From Macrocystis pyrifera (lineage: Eukaryota > Sar > Phaeophyceae > Laminariales > Laminariaceae), in assembly GCA_031763025.1 (NCBI GenBank), contig JASSKH010000001.1, forward strand, positions 16,593,142-16,657,141: a stretch of 64,000 nt of DNA, in the 5' to 3' direction. Positions 37,001-43,000 of the stretch are shown here, in pieces. The position numbers were made by a program, and so were the translations under genes. A model generated the notes under the pieces. The model saw nothing but the letters and a program-made list of their open reading frames with translations, searched no databases and had not been told where the DNA came from. Numbering within the stretch: the stretch's first letter is position 1; each line of letters starts with the position of its first letter.

Positions 37001-40000
37001 TTGGCTCTTGACTCTCGGCTCCATTGTATCAGATCAACCAACCAATCACTATCGAATAGCAGGTACAGCAGCAGTATACAGCAGTTTTTAATGGTGTATT
37101 AAGTAATACGTACCTGGTACGATTCACCAGTGAAGCATTCAACGGGGTCCTGCCCAGGTATCGTATACCCAGCCAGGTGTGGGAAGTATTCATGTTATCA
37201 ATGGACGTGAGGTATGGTACAAGCAGTAGTAAATACGTATAAAATATGGTAGTACGTAGGGGTGGTGGAGGCCCGGACGCCTAAAAAAATTCTGCCGGAA
37301 ATTCTGCCGGACACGGAGACCAGAGACTTGCTTCGCGAGAGCTTTTTTCCAGTGAGACCCACACCTTTCGCGTATTCATCTCGTATCTCGCATGTGACAC
37401 AGATACAAATATATATACGTATTCTGCATACATACGTATACGCTGCGATACCTGGTAACCGTACGATCTATATATTTACTGTACCTGGTATATTTTAATC
37501 GTCATTTTTACTTTCCAGCCTGACTCGTATACGTATAGGAGATTTTGCCCTCAGCGATCTTCTGGACAAGCCGTGGTCGCAGGTAGGTGTCGTCCCTTCC
37601 TTCTCCCCCCGGTACGTGCCTTCTGTTTTATTTTTTGTCGCGCATGCATAGGATTCAGCATTCCCACTGCTCGTCGATTTTTTCATCGAATTGAATGTAG
37701 CTAACTCACGCTCTCGCGCTTTCGGCTAATAATTTTTTTATGCAAGAAAAAGTCCTTCGTACGAGCATGCACTCGGTGAGACTTAAACCGACGAAGCTGA
37801 TCTTGATAGGCTCGCGGACCACCTACCAAATCACCGGGGTACCAGGTACCAATTGTGATACTGCTGTATGTAGTAGTATGTGTTCAGGTCTACTGGTGGT
37901 ACCAGGTATGAATATATATGTACATACATACCTGGTACAACATGTTTTCTTCTGATATCTTACGCCCTTCCTTTCTCTCCGCCTCCTACAACAAACAGCA
38001 GTACAGTATAGTCGTATTATAAAATAATATTAATAGCTTAGATCCGGGGTTACAGAGCAGGCTCTGCTCTCCTCCCCCGTCCCCACTCACCGCTACGTAC
38101 GGTCCGTGCCTTGCAGACTTCGGCCCTTTTTTCCCTCGTCGACTATTAATATTAATAGCGTCGAGTGTGACACAATAGGTAGGTGCGTTCATATTTTTTT
38201 ACCGCAACCACACTATTACGGAGGGCCATAGTCAATAGGACCTACAGTACACACCAAGACATATAAATACACCTATTTTTACTAACAGCATTCTGTCCTA
38301 TTTACTATTACTATGGTCCCCCGCAGTACTACACCACTCACCATGATACTACGAGTGGTGGTTATTTTTAGTAATATAGGTGTTGTAGTAGCACGCAGCA
38401 GGTGGCCGGGACCCCCTACGTACGGGCCCTGGCACCGGGACCGGGACCCCCCACTTGCATAATATACGTGAAGGTGGGCGTACTTTTTTTGTGGAGACGT
38501 CGAACAATGTACACAGCAGTAGTATTAATAGCACACACACCATTGTTGTGCGTACCGAATCGACTAATAACAAGAGGGTCCATAATCTTCTTGATTTTTT
38601 AAATTGTGTTAAGTGTAAAAAATCAGACCTCGAACAGATACCCAAAAGCGTCCTGCCGTCGACGCCAGTGTTAAGTGTAAGGCAATATGGACCTAGGGAC
38701 CGACTACTGCTAGCAGGTTGATGCCTTTGGCTCTGCTCTGGTCACTCACACGAGGTGCTTGAGGATGGGTTAAGCTCTTGTATTAGTTGCGGTTTGCCTC
38801 GCCAGATGTCTTCTGAACGAAGGGGCGAGGCGCTCATCGGAAAAGCAGGCGACAACGCCTGCCATCCATGATGAGGGGACGATTGCTACAAATCAGAACG
38901 CCGCAACAGGGGAGAGGGGAATATAACGCCGCAACAGGGGAGAGGGGAATATAACGCCGCAACAGGGGAGAGGGGATACCATAACAATTATCGACACCTC
39001 GTTTGTGGGGTTTCCCACATTGTTCTCCACAAATTATTCGGGGGGGGGGGGGGGGGGGGGGGGGGTCACGGCCACGGGTGGGTGCAGGATGTTTACCATT
39101 CGTACAATCGATATGCGGCATGAGGTCCAGCGTTGATCACTCATCATAATAAGAATTCATCCCAACAAGAGGAAGAAAGGGCAAAACAAAGGGAAACAGA
39201 GAAAATATACCTACTTCTGTACGAGTACCACCAGTTAGTGTGAAGGTGTTCCCTACTGAGCTATACGGGTAAAATATCGATCGATTACCCAGCCCAGGGT
39301 GATCCTTGTAACACCCCCCCCCCCCCCTGAACGGCGGGGTGATTGTGGCGTCTGTACCATATACGGAAGTGCGCTGACCTACCCGCTTCGTTTCAATACC
39401 TGGGGAACCAGGGAGATACGTGTTCAGGGACGCACGCGCAAGCGCTTCTATAGAAAAAAGAAACGTTCGAAGTGAGATTCGAACCCGTGTCCTCGACGAC
39501 GTCAAATGCGATGGGCTTACCGACTGAGCTATAGAGGTAAAACATCGATGGATAACCCAGTCCAGGGGGGTCATTATAACAGTATGCCGTTAGACTACCA
39601 GTACGTGCTACTGTACCTACAGTAGCCTACTGTAGGCCAAGAGGCTTTCTTCTTTCGGGGAGTTTTAATGTGTGATCAGCGGTGAGGCATATGCATGCTG
39701 CGCTTTGTCGGATGCCAAACGCGCTTTGTCGGATGCCAAACGCAATACTAGCCAATACGGTATGCAGTAGCACGTACCAGGTACCAGGTATTCTAATAAG
39801 AATCTCGGCTACCACACAGCAGATACAGGGAGCCATCAAGGGCGCCTCCCTTTAAAATCCGATGGCGGGGTTGCCAGGGGGCTAGGAGGCGCATGGGCAG
39901 GGCTCATAGATCAACACTCACGGCGTAGAGATGGAGCCTGGATGCGCCTTAGGAGGCTAACTACGTGCAATAGAGATTGACGCCAGTATACCATGAGAGA

Positions 40001-43000
40001 AGAAAGATGTTTGGCTATAGAGAAGGCAACAGGAAAAAAACAGTAGCTCGATTTCAGGGGGGGGGGGGGGGAGGGGTGTACACGATCTCATGCATGACCG
40101 TAGTCGTATGACCATAGACCCTCGCATCCCTACAATGCCGAGGCAGAGTTCGCCGGGTTTTCACCGACCACACAGAAGGGGGAGGGGTGTCCTCATGTCG
40201 TGCTTGGCTGTAGTCGTACGGTCATAGAACCCACGCATCCCTACAATGCCGGGACAGAGCACGTCTGGTTTCTACCGACCAGACAGACACTGCTTGCGCA
40301 ATGCGCGAAGCACCATGATTGAGGTGTTCGGCGAGTCGCATGAAGGGTGAGCTGCATACTGCTAAGAACTGCTTGTGGAGCGGACTTTCTTGTGTACGGA
40401 TGCAGCGTCTAATGAACTGTTTTTTTTTCTGGTGTAACCCCTTCCAGAGACTTTCAGGGGGGGGGAGGCAGATAGATTATGTGAATTTGAATTCAGGTTT
40501 GATTGGTAACATCTTGCATGTCTGAAGTCATTGGGTTCTGGATCTCCTTCGATATGTGGATGATATGATTGGGACAGGTGTCGCTGCACGGTGTCAGATG
40601 GACGATGGAACCATATTAGCTATGTGTACGTGACTCATGGAAGGTTAACGTACGGCATAGAGCAAGAGTAGCCTCCTTGTTTTATAGTTTCCTTCTTCTC
40701 AATTGCAGTTGGCTGTGAGTGAGAGAGAGCTCGTAGAAGCTCTAGCTGGACACTTATCGGAGGGGGTTCAAAAAAATAAAAATACCGAACTTCTGATATT
40801 TGCTGCTTTCTTGCTGTCAGAGCGCCAGAGCCCAGAGCCCAAGAGTCCGCCAAAGCAAAGTTATATCATACCAGGTACCATACAGTATATACCATACTTA
40901 TAGTATGATAGTTCTGCCGTACACGTTTACATATTAATACAACCGCCACACATCAACAATATTATCCATGTTGCTGCAGTTTGCAGGGGGGTATGATATC
41001 AACCACCAAAAATTACGTACCAGGTACCTCGAAGTATGCTATGAATAGAATCGTGTACAGTATTTGTACCAGGTATAGAATCGACCATACCTTGAGGGTG
41101 AGCTCTCGGATTTCTCGCGTGCGCTTCGCCATCCACCTTTCCCTTCGAATATCTTCCCCCTGCACATTACAATAATAGCAACAAATAGCAATATTATTGT
41201 GTGACGTTACTAATGGCGATCAGACGGGGGGGGGGGCGGATTTGCAGCGTTGTTTGGTAGCGGTGGTGGTAGCGAGAGGGGGTGTACTCAGTTGTTGCCT
41301 GCCTTATTAATCGACCATTGACCACGCATCCCTTTCGAGACGGGGCACCGATCGTAGTCCTCATAGAGACACCTCTAATAGAGGGGCCCTCATTTAATTA
41401 TTTTAAGAAACCCAACAAGAACATATTAACCATTAAACAAAGAAACCGGCAATAACATATTAATAATAAAAAAAACAACACGAACATATTAAGCTATCAT
41501 CACCGTAACCAACACATTACACGAAAGATAAAAGATAGTAAACGTGCATGGTGTACCTTCTGGCACAAAAGTATGACCCCACGAGCAAGAAACAAGCCAG
41601 CAAGAAAACAGACGAAGGCCCGCTTTTATTATCAGCGAAAGGACCATAACCAGATATCGCACCCAGCCATGGAGGAAACTGAGCCAGATGTCCCACCAAA
41701 TAATGGAAGAACCAAACCAAACAACGAGCGAGTTGATCGCACCTGTGCCCATACGACCTGGGCGTCGAGAATTTCGGCCTTTGCCTGCTCGCGAACTTCT
41801 TCCACGGCTATCGAAGTCTTCGCTTGCTCTTCCTTTATCTGACAATGCCATTGTTTCGTGAAGCATCCATCCGATGAGTTTTACTATGCTAGCGCGGCAT
41901 TCCATGGGCATTGTTCACACAGATATAAGATACACTCGTGCTGTCCTTGCTGTTGCTTCTAGACGCCTGATTGAGAAACGTTTTTCTTTAGCAACATGTA
42001 TTACATAGAAGTAATATTAGTAGTAGTAGTGGTAGCAATAGTGGCAGCAGTAATATTAGCATCAATAGCAGCAGTAGTAGTGGTAGTAGTGGTGGTGGTA
42101 TCCATGGAGATGTAGCGCGTTCGGTCCAGAAGATATACCCTGATGGACGCATACACGTGCTTTTGACTACAGCAAAACGGTAAGCGACACACCGCAAGGC
42201 ACTGCTATCAATACTATCAATACTAATATTCCAATGTTCCTGTTCACCTGCTCGAGGAGTTCCTTGGCCTGCTGCGAAAGCCCTCGCTTTCGTTCCAGCA
42301 ACTGCTCACAAGCGAATACGGTAACACGAGCCAGTGGCGAAAAGCAAACACATCGAAAGCCCTTCGGACCGCACTCCCGTGTCGGATACAAACGACTTGA
42401 AATTAGAATGTTATACGAGTTTCTGTGCAGTGCTGTTCTCCGAGGGATATAACCCGTGTGAGGCCACAAAGGGGAAAAAGATGTCGACAATAAATGAGAA
42501 ATGACTTGGTTATAGTACGGCATCGGCAGCACGAAGCAGCCGGGGCAGGGTGTGTGTCCGAACTCCAGTGTAATGTGAAGACACGTATGATATACCAGGT
42601 ACAGACAAGGCTAGCTAGGTAACAGGGTACGGTTCATTGCGGTATGGGAAAGACCCAACTCCTGTGCAGGTTAAGCTGTATGGATGCTCTCGGTCACCCA
42701 CTAGTAAGACTGTTTATAGTATTTCGCTCTTGCTTCCCGCCAGACGACTTATGGCGGGTAGTGGCAAGTTAAGACGTGATCTCATTCCAGGAAAAGCGTA
42801 CCTTATCGACGAGCTGCAGATGGTGCGATAACGATTGTTTGTCCTTCGCATCCTCGGCATCAAGCTCCGCCTGGAACGGCGCCCCGACCTCCTGTATCCG
42901 CCAACGACAAACAAATATTCAAACTGTTCACACTCGGACAGATCAGATATATCATTTTCAGTTCACGATCTACACTAGGTCATTCAAGGAAGATAGCTAG

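Noticed and set aside
40703-40760. Plus-strand exon reading VSERELVEALAGHLSEG after a good acceptor
   Set aside because: No donor in phase and no neighbouring exon on this strand; it lies in the CEP131 intron.
42714-42914. Arg/Ser-rich alternative frame over CEP131 exon 3
   Set aside because: The frame giving EVGAPFQAELDAEDAKDKQS has coiled-coil composition and phase 0 into exon 4; the other frame has neither.
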